From Plumapathes pennacea (lineage: Eukaryota; Cnidaria; Anthozoa; Antipatharia; Myriopathidae): a DNA stretch of 64,000 nucleotides. The stretch covers positions 20,261,069-20,325,068 of the forward strand of contig OZ038463.1 of the NCBI GenBank assembly GCA_964036295.1, given 5' to 3'. Positions 34,739-49,700 of the stretch are shown piece by piece (the stretch's first letter is position 1; the number at the start of each line of letters is the position of its first letter). The notes beneath the pieces were generated by a model. It was not told the DNA's origin. It was given only the letters and a program-made list of their open reading frames with translations, and did not search any database. A program made the position numbers and the translations under genes.

Positions 34739-37700
34739 ATGGAAAAGAAAGGGTGGCTTTTTAGAATCTCTTCGACTTGGGTTCTTCACACACACCAGAA
34801 CCGCCTTCTTGGATGTATATTTCTCGGAAATATACCGCTGTTCAAGAAAACCGCTGATTTTTCCCCAAGCCCGCTCGGTCAGAGACTGTCAAGTAAGCAA
34901 GCAGAATCAGCAGCAGTGGGGCCCGAGGGAAATTTGAAAAAGATGCAGGACAGCGACTCTGGTTCGGATACAAACCTCGTTCGATCTAGGACAGTGAAGC
35001 GGAAAAGGATCAGTTCATCAAGTGACGAAGAAAGTGTTTTCAAGAGGTACGTTTCGGCAGTGTAAGGTTCAAAAATCTTCTGTCGATCGAACCTCCAGAA
35101 TGATACAGTAGTGTTGATTTAGACTATTCACACTGTTATCTACCCCTTATGATCTGATGAACTTGAAATCAAGCATTTTATATTTGCTTTTCATGGGTAC
35201 GTCGTCTTGCTTTTCATGTGTACGTCGCTGTATTCAAAAAGCGAAAAGCTGGTGCCAACATTCCAGTTACGTCTCCGAGCGTTTTCGCAGATAAACGAAC
35301 AGATTTTCCCCACATGGGTTTGCGCTACGAATTGAACATATCGGATTTGATGGTACTGATATGAAGTGAACAAGAAAGTAGTGCCTTAACGAGTAATATA
35401 GTAAACGAGAACTGATTTGTGCGTGTGCCGCGGTTCAATTTGATTTGGCGCCAAAATGTTCAGCAACGGAAATCCGCTTGACTATATTAAATTTGCGTTA
35501 TTTTTTTTGTTGGTTAGGTTTTCGCCGTCCAAGGAAGAATCTTCTTCGAAGAGGTATGAGGGTCCTGCTAGTCAGACGCCGAGCTTTTCATGAACTGAAC
35601 TTTTAACGCGTAGTATTAAAACGAGTTCCATAATGGAAGTGAAATGCTGGCGTTTGTTGAAATTTATAGCAATGCAAAATAATTGTAGGCTTTGCCCAGG
35701 AGTTCCATAATGGAATGATTAACGCCGCGTACCCGCTCGTGCTGGATATGTACGCATTATATTACAGCTTCGTTGCTATATTTCCTAAAAACATTCCAAA
35801 TTGTCGCTTGCTGTATGCGGGCGTACACATCGGCACTCGGTAATTTTTCCGACCACATCGGTCGGGTACGGGTCTGAGTAGGCTCAAAAGCCACCTAGTA
35901 CAATGACTTAGTTTGACTGTTTTTAGTTTGCACTGGGTCTACGGACTATACGAAAATGAAAAGTGTTTGCTTTGACAGCGAGCGTAGAACACTTCACTAG
36001 AGTAAACACGGTGGACTGGTAAATTTTGAGGTCTGCTAGTCCGGCTGTCTAGTACGAAAAAAAAAAAAAGTTCTACCCTGCCTTACGTAAATATTAGTTT
36101 CTCTCATGGCGCAGTTTTGTGTGACATGTGACAGCTGGATGACCAAGCTGCACGGGGAGAGGGAATAATTATTACGTGATTGTGCATGATGGGCATGACT
36201 ATTTTTAACTCATTATTGAGAATAAGACAAATTGTGAAGCCAAGATCCATGCATTAGATATTGGTAACATATTTTTTAACTTGACGTTTCCCTCTGTGTG
36301 AGAGCCTTGGAGATGAGGCCAGTACCTCTTGTTGTCATCTTATCTTTACTATTGGAAGAAAATCAATGGCACAATTGAAAGGACCAATGGTGGTCTAAAA
36401 AATGTCAACACTTTTTTATGGTCTTTTAAATTTTAACAAAGTGATAAATTTTGACAGTCTAGTTTAGGAAACAAATTTTATTCAAAATTTCAAAATTCTG
36501 AGACACTTTTGTAGATGCCATTAGCTCTTTCATATGCCATTAGTTTTGCTCAGATTGGTTAAATGTTGAGGGACATTAAGCAAAAAATATACAAAATGCA
36601 TAGGTTCCCCCAAGCTCAAATTGATTGGATGTGATATCCAAGGCAACACACTGAGAAACAACTAATTTGTAACAAACATTTTGATGTCTTGCATGCCACT
36701 GTTTCATATTTTTCTTTCAAGTAAAAAAAAAAAAAATGTATGGCAATTATTTGGGGGGGGGGGGGGGGGGGTTGGGTGATACCTTAAACACGAAGGCGCG
36801 CTATAAAAGGCCGTTGGCCCCGCCTCTTTCGACACCAAATTTGCATAATGTTTGCTGAATAGCACGTGCGCCTGCAGCATTCAGAAGTCGTGCTGTCCAT
36901 AATAAAATTTCTCTGCAGCTTGGCGACTTAATGTGCACCTAAAAGTAAACACATGCGGGCAACTTCAATGTGGAGTTCTGGACGGAAGGATTTGAAACGA
37001 AACTTTGCTTTTGGCTGCCAAAATACATTTTGAATTTCGCGGTGCAATGCGATGCATGGCTGCACACCAAGAATATTTAATTTCTTGCTTTGAAGATTAT
37101 TCCTGGATTTTACTCAAATTGCACTCAAAATGAATGTTTATGTGATGGAAAATTCGTGAGCCAATATTATCTTGTTTTGCATGGTATTCAAGTACAAGGA
37201 AAAACAAAATTTGGAAAATTTAGGCTTTTTACTAATTAGGAGCTGTTGTCTCGGTCACTGTTGATTGACAAGTGGCTGTGCACTTCCCTGGGAAGCGCCC
37301 TTTTATAGTGCGCCCTTGTGTTTAAAGGCCTTTTATTAAAACGTGACCCTTAAAACAAGTGGGTACATAATTATTTCCCTTGTGGCCTACAGGCTCCCTA
37401 TGAAAACAGCCAATCAACCTTCCCTCATTATAAGCCATGGAGGATTTGTAGTTACATACACAAAGAACAAAGCTAGATCACCATATTGTTGGTTGTTATT
37501 GTACATTGTGGCTGTGTCATTGTTGTTGCCCTGGCTCATAAAACTTATCGTGATCTGGGGTTGTTCACCAGCTTATTTGTAATTTTCAACCGAAGTGCCA
37601 GGTACTGTACTAATGTCAGAACTGATCAAAAGTCTGTGGTCTGGGGGAGATCCAGGAATTTGTGAAGGAGGAGGATTACATGAGGGTTTGTACGTTGTAG

Positions 37701-40700
37701 TGCACTTTTGAGCAAAAGTAATAAACCTTTAAGATCGGTATTTTGTATACTAGTGAGCAAACCCCCCTAGATCTGCCACAGGAATTACTGGTTGCAGACA
37801 GGATTTTTGAAGACAATAGTAATAACCTGTTAGAAGAAAGTTGCTGCCTCATTAATTCAGATCAATTTTAGACAAATTATTTATCTAAAATTGAATTTTA
37901 ATGGGGCAACACTTTCTGCTAACAAGTTTATTATTATCTCTGAAATAGACTCAATTAAATGCTGATGTTTTGATTTGTTAACAGGAATTTTCTAGACTAT
38001 GATTCCCTCAGAACACCAGTTTCAAGAAGCCAAAATTGGGAGAGTGCAGCTGAGGTGAAACGAAATCTGGTACTAACTGGAGAACCAGACAGTGAAGAAG
38101 CCCAGGCTACCACCAGTCTAGATATTGTAAACATTAAACTGCGAGAGGAGACATATCCTAATGAAAGTGACACATCTTCAGAGGAACTTATACCTGTAAG
38201 TTAATCAACAGTGTCATAATACTGTATAACATTTGAGTCCCCATGGAGGGAAATGAGGTCATTTTTTGAGAAATGGCACTTCTATGAAACATTTTAAAAT
38301 TTGTATATGTAATAGGACTTAACATGCTGTCCAATTTGGAAATAAATGAATGAGAAAAATTCCGAGGACTGCCAAAATTGGTTGAGGCCAGGCCAAGTCC
38401 AATTTGGCAGTCATAATTTTTTTGCATTGAATAATTTCCAAATTGGACAGCATGAAGTCCTGTTATGTGTTAATTATATTGTACACGAGGAAACAAATGA
38501 TTGCTGCTGTCACTGAATCCAACAAATGACTGGGCTCAATGACAATAATATTGTCAGTAATTATTACTGTCTGACTTAATGCGCAGCCATGTCCAATATG
38601 ATTTTAGGTACAAAAAGGAAAGAAAAGAACAAGGCCTCAGAATTTTGAATGGTAGGTATATGAAATAGTTGTAATGATGACACCATGTAATCAGTATGTT
38701 GGATATTTACTGACAGAAGTCAGAAATTCAAGAGATCAGGCTCGATCCAGATCTGAGTAAGTATACTTTTAGTACACACAAATATGTACAGAAAGTATAC
38801 TGCAATATACTAAAAGTATACATTTCTCATATGTTGCAGTATGCTTCTAGCACCCATTAAATTTCGCCACTTTTTGTATACAAAAAGTCTACAGGCAGAG
38901 GTACAGTAAAAACCTGGACATAAGAACCTAAGATTTTTCCAACTTAGCCTAAATAGGTTCTTATAGAAATGGTATTTAGTGGGATTTTAGGCTACTTAGG
39001 TTCTTAATTTGATAGGGGCACTAGCGATCAGTGCAGATAACTACTACATGGCAATTATGTGATATGGAATATGTTTAGTGCTTGGACTTCAACATAAGCA
39101 GCATAAGGGAGTGCACTAAATAATCCAAAATATATGACAGATTTTAGAACACTGGAACATATTTTAGCACAAAACCATTGATGCATGACATAGATGCAAG
39201 GAAGTTTCAATGTGCTTCAAAAACTGGGACTTTGAAAATGAGAGACACATGGATCTGTATTCTTAATACAATTGCATTCCAGTATTGGCAAAGACATGGT
39301 TTTCATTTTAGTTCATTCTTTGAATATTACTGACTGAAACCTAGACTAAAATTTTTTTTCTGTATTTTCATCTGTGCCTTCATTTTTTTGAAATAAGAAC
39401 CTATTGAAAATTTTAGGCTAAATAGGTTTTTATGGAAAGGGGGTTTAAAATGAAAATTTTAGCCTAACAGGTTCTAAAATTTTAGGTTCTTATATGCAGG
39501 TTTTTACTGTATACTAAAAGTATACACACAGAGGTATACTCCCTTACAAAAATAACCTCTATCATTATGCTATTTTTTCTCTATTTTTTCACATCTATTT
39601 TCTTCCTATTTTCGTCCTATCAAATTGCTATTTTTTACCCATTATCAAAATGCTATCACATGCCTATCATACCCCTATCAGAAAGCTAACCATATGAAAC
39701 AAACTGATAGATCTGTTTTAAACCTATTTTATTTTTAAAATAGAGATTTAATAGGATTGTAATAGGATTAAAATAGTCACAATGCATAGCACAAATTTCG
39801 TTGACAGCACATAAAATACAGATAAAATAGGAATCAGATAGTAAAAAAACAGAAAAAAAATTGCAATAAAATAGCTTTTAAAATAAGAATAAAATAGCAT
39901 TAAAATAGCAATAAAACCTCTGTTAAAATATGAATAAAATATGAATAAAATATCTCGGACATTATTAAAATAGCAATAAAATACATTTCAAATAAGCATA
40001 AAATAGGAATAAAATTTCTTAAAATAGTTTTAAAATAGTTTTAAAATATGTTTTAAATAGCAGTAAAATTGTAATAAAATAGGCATAAAATATCTCGGAC
40101 ATTATTCAAATAGCAATAAAATACATTTCAAATAGGCATAAAATAGGAATAAAATCTCGTAAAATAGTCTTAAAATAGTTTTAAAATATGTTTTAAATAG
40201 CAGTAAAATTGTAATAAAATAGGCATAAAATAGGAATAAACTATCTTAAATTTGTCTTAAATTAGGAATAAAATGTTTTTTAATCAGCAGTAAAATTGGA
40301 CTAAAATCCATAAATTTTCAAATCTTTGGCCTACAGACTATAATTATTGTAAATATTGCATGGTACTTATACGCATCTTGTGAAAGAAGTTGGAACATTT
40401 AGAAAACTTACTTAGGGAACTTATACTTAGTTCAGCTTCTTGCAGCTCTTTCAGTTGGGCCTCCAGTTCTTGAATTTTGAGGTCTTTCGCTGCCTTCTCT
40501 TCTTTACAATGCAAATTTAGGCATCGGGGGTAGTTTGCATTGGCTTTGTTTTTGGGGCATTTGCCACCAAATTTGGGATGTTTCGACATCTTGTTGTGAT
40601 CAGCCCCATTGCAGTTTTTTGGAGTGCTTGTTTGAGGAGGTGGTACTACCAAGCTGCAGGCTTCAAGATCAGACAGCTGCTCTGCATCTTGCCAGTCATC

Positions 40701-43700
40701 ATCACTGATTGATTCCTCCTCTGAATCAGTTGGGGTTGACACTGAAGGCAATATGCTTTCCCGCACAGCCAGCAGCCGGTTGCTCAAGATTGCCAACTCT
40801 TTCTCTTTCTTCTCTTGTGTTTTTATCTTTTTTGGTTGCAGGCATTTCTGTTTTTCAGCTGCAAAAAATGTTGAGTTTCTTCGGTTTCTTGGTTGTGTCA
40901 GGTTTAACAATAATATATAGCATTTATAAAAGCCCCACATCCAGCTTGAGTTCGGGTACTTATAATCATAAAAGCCGATTAGTAAATTTGTAATCATCTT
41001 TATTTCCTATTTGTTGAACGTCAATTATTCTTACCGTTTTTTCTTTTCTTATTAGACGCGCCTGCATCTACCGTACTTTTGCCTTCAGTTTCACACGCTA
41101 AGTTAACTACAAAAAAAGGAAACGCGGACACGTTATTTGTACACTCCTTGAAACTATAGATCTGTTAAGTGTTTTAGGAGCGTGGATATATACACATCTG
41201 GCTTTCGTCACACAAAAAACTCCCGGCGGGAGAACGGTGTTGATCTTGATCGTCTTCATGCAAATGAATTTCATTTTGAGCGCTTTTAGCGACAACAGTA
41301 TAATTATATAGACTGTATATTTTGTTATGGAAAGTGCATTCCAGAATTGAAGTACGGCAAGTTGCAATTAAGCTAGCTGCCTATTCACGAAATAAAACAT
41401 GACCTCGTGTATATAATTATATACCTGCTTCTCCTCATCGTGAACGTAGTCGTCGCCGAATCGCTTTGTAGTTCTCTCTCTTTTCTTTGATGTTGTGACT
41501 GATTCATCGGTAGGATCTGGAGCGATTGACTTGATGGCCGCATCTGCCCCAGCCTTGCTTCCTTCAGGAAATATAATAGTGATCGGACGAAATATTCAGT
41601 GTGCGGATCGATCGATATGCTAATTGAAAACATGTTGTACACCGATTTGCGATCAGACCCGTGCCTTGAAAAATAACGATCGCCGTGGACCACTTGATCA
41701 CAGGTTAAATACAAATTATATATACGTACCATGAAGGGAAAGTAAGCTGCCCTCCCACAACTCCTTCTTGTACTGCATGCATACTGCAGCTCCAACTTCA
41801 GTTTTTCCCTTCACGATCAGCTTTCCCAAAGCCATTTGCTCGACTAATTCAGGTTCAAGGATTTCCTCTCCTCTCTTCGCCCAACTGACCACACCATGAC
41901 TAATCTTTGGCTTGTCGGTCCGTTTTGCCATCCTTACAAGCTAAGATACGTACGTACACTGATGTTCAGTACATGCTGCATTCTATAACTTTTAAAATGC
42001 CATGGACGGCTGAATACACTGATAATTAAGCATATGTTACCAAAGCTTCTTACCTTCAAGTTGATATCAGGCCACTAAAATCCACTGAGGAAACCTTGAA
42101 CGCGACGAAATTCTGAATATCCGAGCGAACAAAACCACGCGCGCCGTCAACAACTCCAACTGCCAAAGAATATGAATTTGAATGACTAGCGGTTGGGGGT
42201 ATTATTGTCCAAAAGAGCGGGAAAAGTTCTGGCGAATGAGCATTGCTTTACCTCGTTGGACTTTGAACAAAATGCATGTGTAAATTGTATCAATTGCCCA
42301 AAAAAGCGGGAAAAGTTCTGGCGAATGAGCAAGACTTTACCTCGTGATGCACGCATGCTTTTCTTTATGGTATATCTCACAGTTGCAGCGGTTTTTCTTT
42401 GGACTTTGAACAAAATGCATGTGTAAATTGACTGATTTCCTGAACTGTCAGACGCCGCTCGCTGATTGGTCAACTGATTGGAAACCCTTTTAGGTTGTTT
42501 GCTCTGAAGTGTACCTGGACGTGACTTTTCTTTGTTCTATAATTATATATTTAATTTACCGGCGATATATGACTATATGATCTCAGTTGACAGTCATTTT
42601 CGCGGCAAAGTAACATGTTATGGATGACACTCGCATCAGTTTTGAGTGGAAATACAAAAGAGATCAACCATCTCGTTCAACTTTGTGGCGTAAAGGAAAG
42701 CGTAGGCGGTGCGGTGACAAGAATACATGTTTGTTCGATTGCTCGAACGTGGTCGAAGAGCACTGGACAACCGAGGTTGCTGGATATGATTATGCGCTAA
42801 GCTGCGTGTCCATGCCCCAGAGTGCGGAGGGTCAGCACATTAACGAAGGCGGTACGTCATCCATTTCCGAAGATGAAAGCACTGCAGGGCAAGATTTTAG
42901 AGTTTCTGATACCAATTCAGGTATTGATTGAAACTTATATAGTTTTCTTGTGTCTCGTGTAACAGTGCACTGCAAACAGAGTCTATTAAGTAAAGCTATA
43001 TTTAGCTATCGGTTTTTCATGACATTTTCCGAAAAACAGGTTTTAAATAGACTATTTTATTTCTATATTTAGTAAAACAGTTTTAAAATAGAGCAGCTTG
43101 AATATGGCGGTCTTGAAGAAGTACAAAATAGCTAAAAAACAGTCTATCACAAAGCTATTTAGTGCACCCTTTTAATTGCTGTTTCTGAAAAACAGAATTC
43201 AAATAGACTATTTTATTCCTCTTTTAAATTAAACAGTTATAAAATAGAGTAGAGGACAGGGATCACCTCCTTTAAAATAGTATTCAAACAGACTATCATA
43301 AACCTATTTTACAGTATTATGTATCTGCTTTCCGAAAATAGGATGCAAACAGTCTATTAAAAAGCTATTTTAAACAGTCCCCTGCAATCATGGAAGCAAA
43401 AATACTTTTAAAATAGACTATTTTATTTGTACCCTTATACAAAATAGATTTAAAATTTTGTAAAATATGGATAAAATACTGCTCCTCTATTTTGCAAAAC
43501 ATGTCAAATAGGAATAAAATCGCGTAAAATAGAGAGTAAAATAGAGATGATAGCATTAAAATAGAGATAAAACAGCAATAAAATATGATTATTTTCGTAA
43601 GGGCTGTCTTATAGTATACAGAATGTATACTTTTAGTACAAGCAAATTTGTTCACAGTTTACACTATAGGGTGTACCAATAGTATACACAACATACCATA

Positions 43701-46700
43701 TTAATGTGTACATGCCATAAAGACAAAACTTGCAGCTACAAAATGTAGAATTTAAGCAGGATTTTAATTGTCTGGAAAAAGACCATATACAAATACTGTA
43801 GACTTTAACAAGTGCTAGCAGTCAGTTCATGATCATATTGTGCAATCGCACTAACCGAATCTTGTTTAGCTAACTTTTCTCTCTTTAGAACACTGAAATA
43901 CAGATATACTTGTAATTTTACAGTACAATTATGCAGCTTATGAACAAAAGTGCTATCATATTCAACAAGTTATAACCACCTTTATTTGTCATTTTTATCT
44001 CCCACACTAGCAGTAAGAATATAAATGCAAAATCATATCAGGTGTTTAAATTTTGTATGCCACAATACATAATTTTCAGGCTAAAGTCAAGCTAGTGGGC
44101 AATGCAGCAAAACACACTCAGCTGCAAGCACTGGCCATTCTTCTTCTTGCTTGTGTTACATCAGAATCTCCCTGCAAGAAATTGATTGCACATGTTGGCC
44201 TTAGGTCAATGCAGATGCATGCTATTATATTGTATTGATTATATAGTGATCCTTTGAATTTTCAGGAATCCAGTGCCAGGCTACAAAATTCGAACTTTAA
44301 GAAACCGCCGTCGGGAGCAAAGTGCAGAGAAAGAAAAAAAGGAAAATTCACTTAAAGCCTTGAGGCTTAAGAGAGGAAAATCGAAAAGGCGGCAGGCCTC
44401 CAAAAGCCTTGAACCAGAACAGAAAGATGAAAGTGATGCAGAGGATTCAGCTGTAAGTTTTCTACTCAATTAAACTAGTTAAGTTTAAAAATCATCTCTT
44501 AGAGGTGGTGGTGATGGTGGTGGGGGGTAGATATTTGGTTTTTTGAAAACATCTTTAGAGAATATTTTTCAATTGAGCTGATTTTTTCAGTGATTGTGTG
44601 GCATCTCTTTAGGTGTTAGCACATATTTGATAAACATCGATCATAACCGACCTGAGACATTTTTGAAAAACTGAACTTTTTGTGCAATGTCAGTAAGGAA
44701 AGTAAGTGTGATATCGTAGTGTGCCCCATCTACTTTATTTGTTTGGTTTCTCTCCCTCTTTTGGGGAAAAATAGTGTTTAAATTCAAATTAGACAACATA
44801 TTAGACATTGCCATCTTGGATGGCGTAATCGACCCTCAGCAGTCTAGCCCCTAATGGTCACAACCGCCAAAATAGCCGTATCTTGTAGATTTACAACAGC
44901 TGGTTACACGATGTCAGATGAGGGTAAACCATTTTCAAAATTTATCAATACAGCGAAAACTCTGGCCTCCACCCTTGTACAGTGGTGGGGGCATAACTTT
45001 GGTTATACGTCCGTGAGTTAATCTGAAATTCCTTTAAACTTAGCTGCTTTCCGAATGAATGTACAGTTTACTAATTCACATTTAATGTGCGCTTGATTCA
45101 GCATATTTTCAAGATTCGTATATGCTGCAGTTGCACAACTGCACTGTACTGTAATGGAATATTGATATTTGTTACGTCACTGTTTATAGAATTTGTGAAT
45201 TGTATATATAGCTAAAAAGCAGCTAACACAATGGCTTAGCTCATCTTGGAAAGAACCTGGGAACGAGGTTGACTAATTTACCTTTTACAAGTTTTGACTG
45301 ATTTTCATTTATGGTATAATTTATTTGATGACTGAGTGTCCTCAGAGACTAAAGATGTGACATTCCTTTCCTAACTATGTTTAGTTATTCTTAGGTGGAA
45401 ATAAAAATTAAAGCAGCACAGGCTCTGGACTTCAAAAGGTAAGTATTTAACTGTTACGATGTAACATGCATGTGTAGATCTCGTCACATCTACTCGGTAC
45501 CTTTAGATTTTGAATCAGCATACAATTGTAAGTGTTGAATCACTGGCTACTAGTAAAACTGGGCAAGTGACTGTAAGCGTTACCTTCCATTGCGCTGTAG
45601 CTTTCTGGACAAACAACGCAGTATGTGATTCCACTTTCTTCTCTTTCACCACTAACGGTTTGTAGTTCAATGGAGAATGCTAGTTTTCTCTGTACCCTAC
45701 GATCCTGTCTTTTAGGTAGTAGCTCCTTAATTATTTTGTAATTTAATTGCAAAATATGAAGTCGCTGAGTGTTTGATATATGCATTTACTAGAAATACGA
45801 TTACATGATATTGGCATGTGTGCTGCACACATGAGAGCTCTACTCATTGCTGTTTGAAGAGTAAAGTATTTCTAAATACTATATATATTATATATGTTGT
45901 GTGGTTATGAAAGAAGAAAGTTATCATGATATTATTCATTATGTCATGTCCATTTCACAGAAATTTATTTTGTCTTGTAAAAATATTAAGAAACTATACA
46001 GTCAGTCTTTGCACTACATTCATTGGTGAAATACTGCATGTACATACTTCTCATAGTACCTGTAGGTTACAATATACCTCTCAGAAGTTCTCAATATGTC
46101 GCATGTGTTGCCTAGTACATGTACAAAAAGCACAAAGTCCCATACCAGGCCCAGCAAACCACGTTGCGGTGGGAGGTTGGCCCGTGAACGACAAACATTC
46201 ATAAACATCTGGTGTTCCGATTAGTACCCACGTGGGAAAAAATGATAAAATAGTTTTTGATCTGATTTTAGGATATCATAATTTTTAACATGGGTAGTTT
46301 AGGGGAGTTGTTTCTCCGTACATGCATAAATGAACGCGTCATGTTTAATAAAAGATGTTAATAGTACCACAGGTTGGTATCAAATGTGGTTAATCTACTA
46401 CCAGGATACAGTTGCTGTTCAAAAATAGTTATCACAGACTGACTGTAGAATGATGTTTATTTTGCGGCAGTACCTACTCTACTCGGGAAGATGCTTCTAG
46501 GAGTTCAGATGACTTTGAGAGCGACAGTTGCAGCGATTTTATGGTTAATGATGATAGTTGTGAGGTGGTTACACCCAATACGTCTGATGATAGTGGCAGT
46601 AAGGTAAGTTAGTATAGACATATCATGTCTTTAATCACAACCGTAGCTAGCATTGAGATTACTAGTTTAATGAAGGTTATTGTTATGGTAGCTAGCAGAA

Positions 46701-49700
46701 TATGTACCATCCCGGGGTTGGGGGCACTTTCTTTGTTTGACTATACGGGGAAGCTCCGTCCAAACGGGCTCCCTTTTAAGCCTCAGATGCAAGAAGAGGT
46801 ATAGAAAAATTGTAAAAAACTGAATGTATTGGAGTTTCATATTGGGTCGTGTATAAAAAGCAATCAGTGATAAACTAATCGTTAACCTATGTTTATAGAT
46901 AATAACTAACAACAACTGACGTGCTTATATTACATTTCTAAAGTACAAACAATAAAAGCAATAACGATGTAAAATTAATATCTAAATTGTTCATTAAACT
47001 GGGATTGACTGAATAAATAGGACGCTAAAATCTATGTTATGAAGTGCTTTTACCCTTTAAGCCATTTTAACGTACGTCAGCAGTTACTGTTTCGTCGCAG
47101 GGTAGGTGCGCTGAAAGTGCGTTCCGCATTATAGAGCCCCTCTGGGCGATAGAGTTTTTCATAAAACAGGTGTTAAAACGGGGCACTTCGAGATTATTAC
47201 TATTTCTGAAGTTATACCTATTATTGGGTCTTTCGATTATGTGAGACATGCTGTTCGGTACTAAGTCATTGTACAACTTGTACATTAATTTCGCAAGGCT
47301 AATTTTATACATAAAAAGTATTGGATTTATAAAAAGGATTGTCCCATTTAGCTGTTCTTAGAACATCCACCGTTGGCATATCCCACGGAAGGTTAAATAT
47401 TAGTTTGGCTGCTCTGCAGTGCAGGAATTCTTATACGAGTTAAAATTGCCCTGGGAAGTGAAACCCCGGTTGTGTAAGTTGCTGAGGGTAAAATAGATTT
47501 TATAAGTTACAAATCTATGAGCGGTTGTCTGGTCAAAAATCCTTCTCCTGATCATGTTCAGTTTACTGGAGAAATTCTTTTTAACCTCGGCAATGAGATG
47601 GACCAAGTAAGTTTTTCATTAACTGTGACTGCACGCAATCTGGAGTGTGATGTTTACCATCGCCTCACATTTTTCTGGGTGTTGGATCAGGGAGTTCAAT
47701 TTACACCAAGTGTACAGCTCGACGAGCGAGTTGTTGAGTACAGTGACTTCTTCCACGGAGTTTTCAATACAGTAAAGTGTTGCCGTCGTCCGCTAACATG
47801 CACCCTGTCCCAGAGGTGATCGTCGCCGGCAAATCGCTGGAATACAATGTGAAGAGTCGGGCCGAGGACGGACCCCTGAGGTATACCGCTGGTTACTTCG
47901 GCGTAATCAGACCTTTGTCCGTTGATGGGGGTTTACTGCTTTCATTGCTTGAAGTAATCTTTCAACCATGCTAGCTAATATCCGGTAATTCCAAAGCAAT
48001 GTTCAACGTTGCTTATGAATCTGGAATAACGTTCTCTGGAAATCAATATAAGACTACGCCGGCAACTCTTTTAGAGTCAAGGGTTTTTCTCCAGTAATAG
48101 GCAGTAATAGGTGCTACCTGTTACGCATGATTCAATGAATTTACTCGGACACTCAAAATTGATAACGTTGATAATTTCCACATTCCGTTTCATCCTGCTT
48201 CTTGAACACTGTAGACAGTTCCGGTGTTTATGCTATGCGGATAGAGATCAGTAAGTGGTGGTGCAATTGCCGGCCCCACTAGTTTCAATAGCTTGGGCGT
48301 CATTCCATCCGGGCCCGTTGACTCATTCATCACTCATTCTGTAAGCTTATATCCGATGCCACCGGACCTAGGTCTTTTCTTTGTACTTCAGCCAATGGCA
48401 GTAATGGCAATTCACAGCCAGGGTTTTTTCAACAGTACCAAAGAATGTGCTCATCAAGTTAGCTTTTTCTTTGTCATTTACAGCAAGGCTTTTGTTTGGA
48501 TTACTCTGGAGACATGGAAAGGCACTCGTTGAACATAGTTTCTGAAATGTTGGGCGTTGAAGTCTTGAAGTTTCTCATCCTTCTAATTTTAGGTGGTGGT
48601 CTTTTGTTTGCTAGTTTGAGTGTAGCATAATACTATGCGAAATTACGCAACCGTTCGTATACAGTCTGAGATAACAGAATGTCTTAAAATTCCTTTGAAC
48701 GGCAGAGGTACGGCAGAGGTTGTGCAATATTGAGATTTGATTATAGCTACTGTTATTTTTTTTTTTAATAAAATTATATTGCATTATTTTGTGTGTCCTC
48801 CTCAGTCGTCTGTTCAGGAACATTCAACGATGTATACCGAGCCTTCCAAGAAAGCCGAACAAGGTACACTGCATATATATATGTCCAGTCAAAATATATA
48901 AATATACAAATATATCTGTCACGTCACCACATAAAACTATCGTGTTTTGAACTGGAAATACTCCAAATGCTCTTGGTTTTACCATTTAAATGACTGGCAA
49001 CCATTGGTTCCTGACGAGTGCAATACGCTCCCATATTTGCACTCGTTTTGGCCCGTATTTGCATTCGAAAATGTGAAGTCGTGTAATAAATATATCTTAT
49101 TAGACACTTAGGCGTGTAGTGCGGCTGTATATTTTTACGAGTCGTGCAGTATTTTGGCGAGCCGCTTCGGCGAGCCAAAATACAAACGACGAGTAAAAAT
49201 ATACAGCCGTACTACACGCCTAAGTGTCTAATAAGTTATTTATTATACAACTCCCTTAGTAAAAGATGTAAATTATTTTTAAATCGCGGTACGTTGTGTG
49301 ACCAAAGTGACATCTTTTCCGCGCGCGATATGTCAATCAAGTTTAGTGCCGTGTGCAGTGTAAGCAAGCGCGGATTTTGTACTTGCAGTACTTCTAGTCG
49401 TTGTTTTCTGAGCCGAGTAACAATGAAGCTGAAAGAGGTACTTTAAGCAAAGTTTTCGGGGAGATCTGAGATACTACATCACATAATGTGGTCATAAACA
49501 GAACAAATTGGACGAACGAGATGTGTCAACATTTTCATTTTCGTCGAGTGCAATGAATCAACAAACAGCCAGTTCTCGCCTTCTCCTCGCTTATGAAGTA
49601 TGAAAAGGACTTTATCTTGTGACCAGTGGTGGTACAGTTCGCATTGCCGTTTCTCGATAGAGGTAATTATTGCCTGTTGTTGCAAGTCGATGCCATAGAT

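Larger units (their letters stand above)
38758..43690. mobile_element. composite DNA transposon carrying gene fragments
   Basis: Inner inverted ends CCCTTACAAAAATAA (39541) and TTATTTTCGTAAGGG (ending 43603). Outside them both sides carry arrays of TACTAAAAGTATAC palindromes, so the true termini may lie near 38758 and 43690. Inside each end are AT-rich subterminal arrays (39541-40310 and 43015-43600) built on AAAATAG/CTATTTT. The centre holds starts of two divergent multi-exon genes but no transposase. A separate MITE (38904-39509) has inserted into the left end. It sits in the CCDC82-like intron 38652-44265. Confidence 0.6.

Noticed and set aside
47517..47819. 100-residue plus-strand frame
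   Set aside because: Antisense to the reverse-transcriptase remnant of the decayed LINE, which explains its openness.
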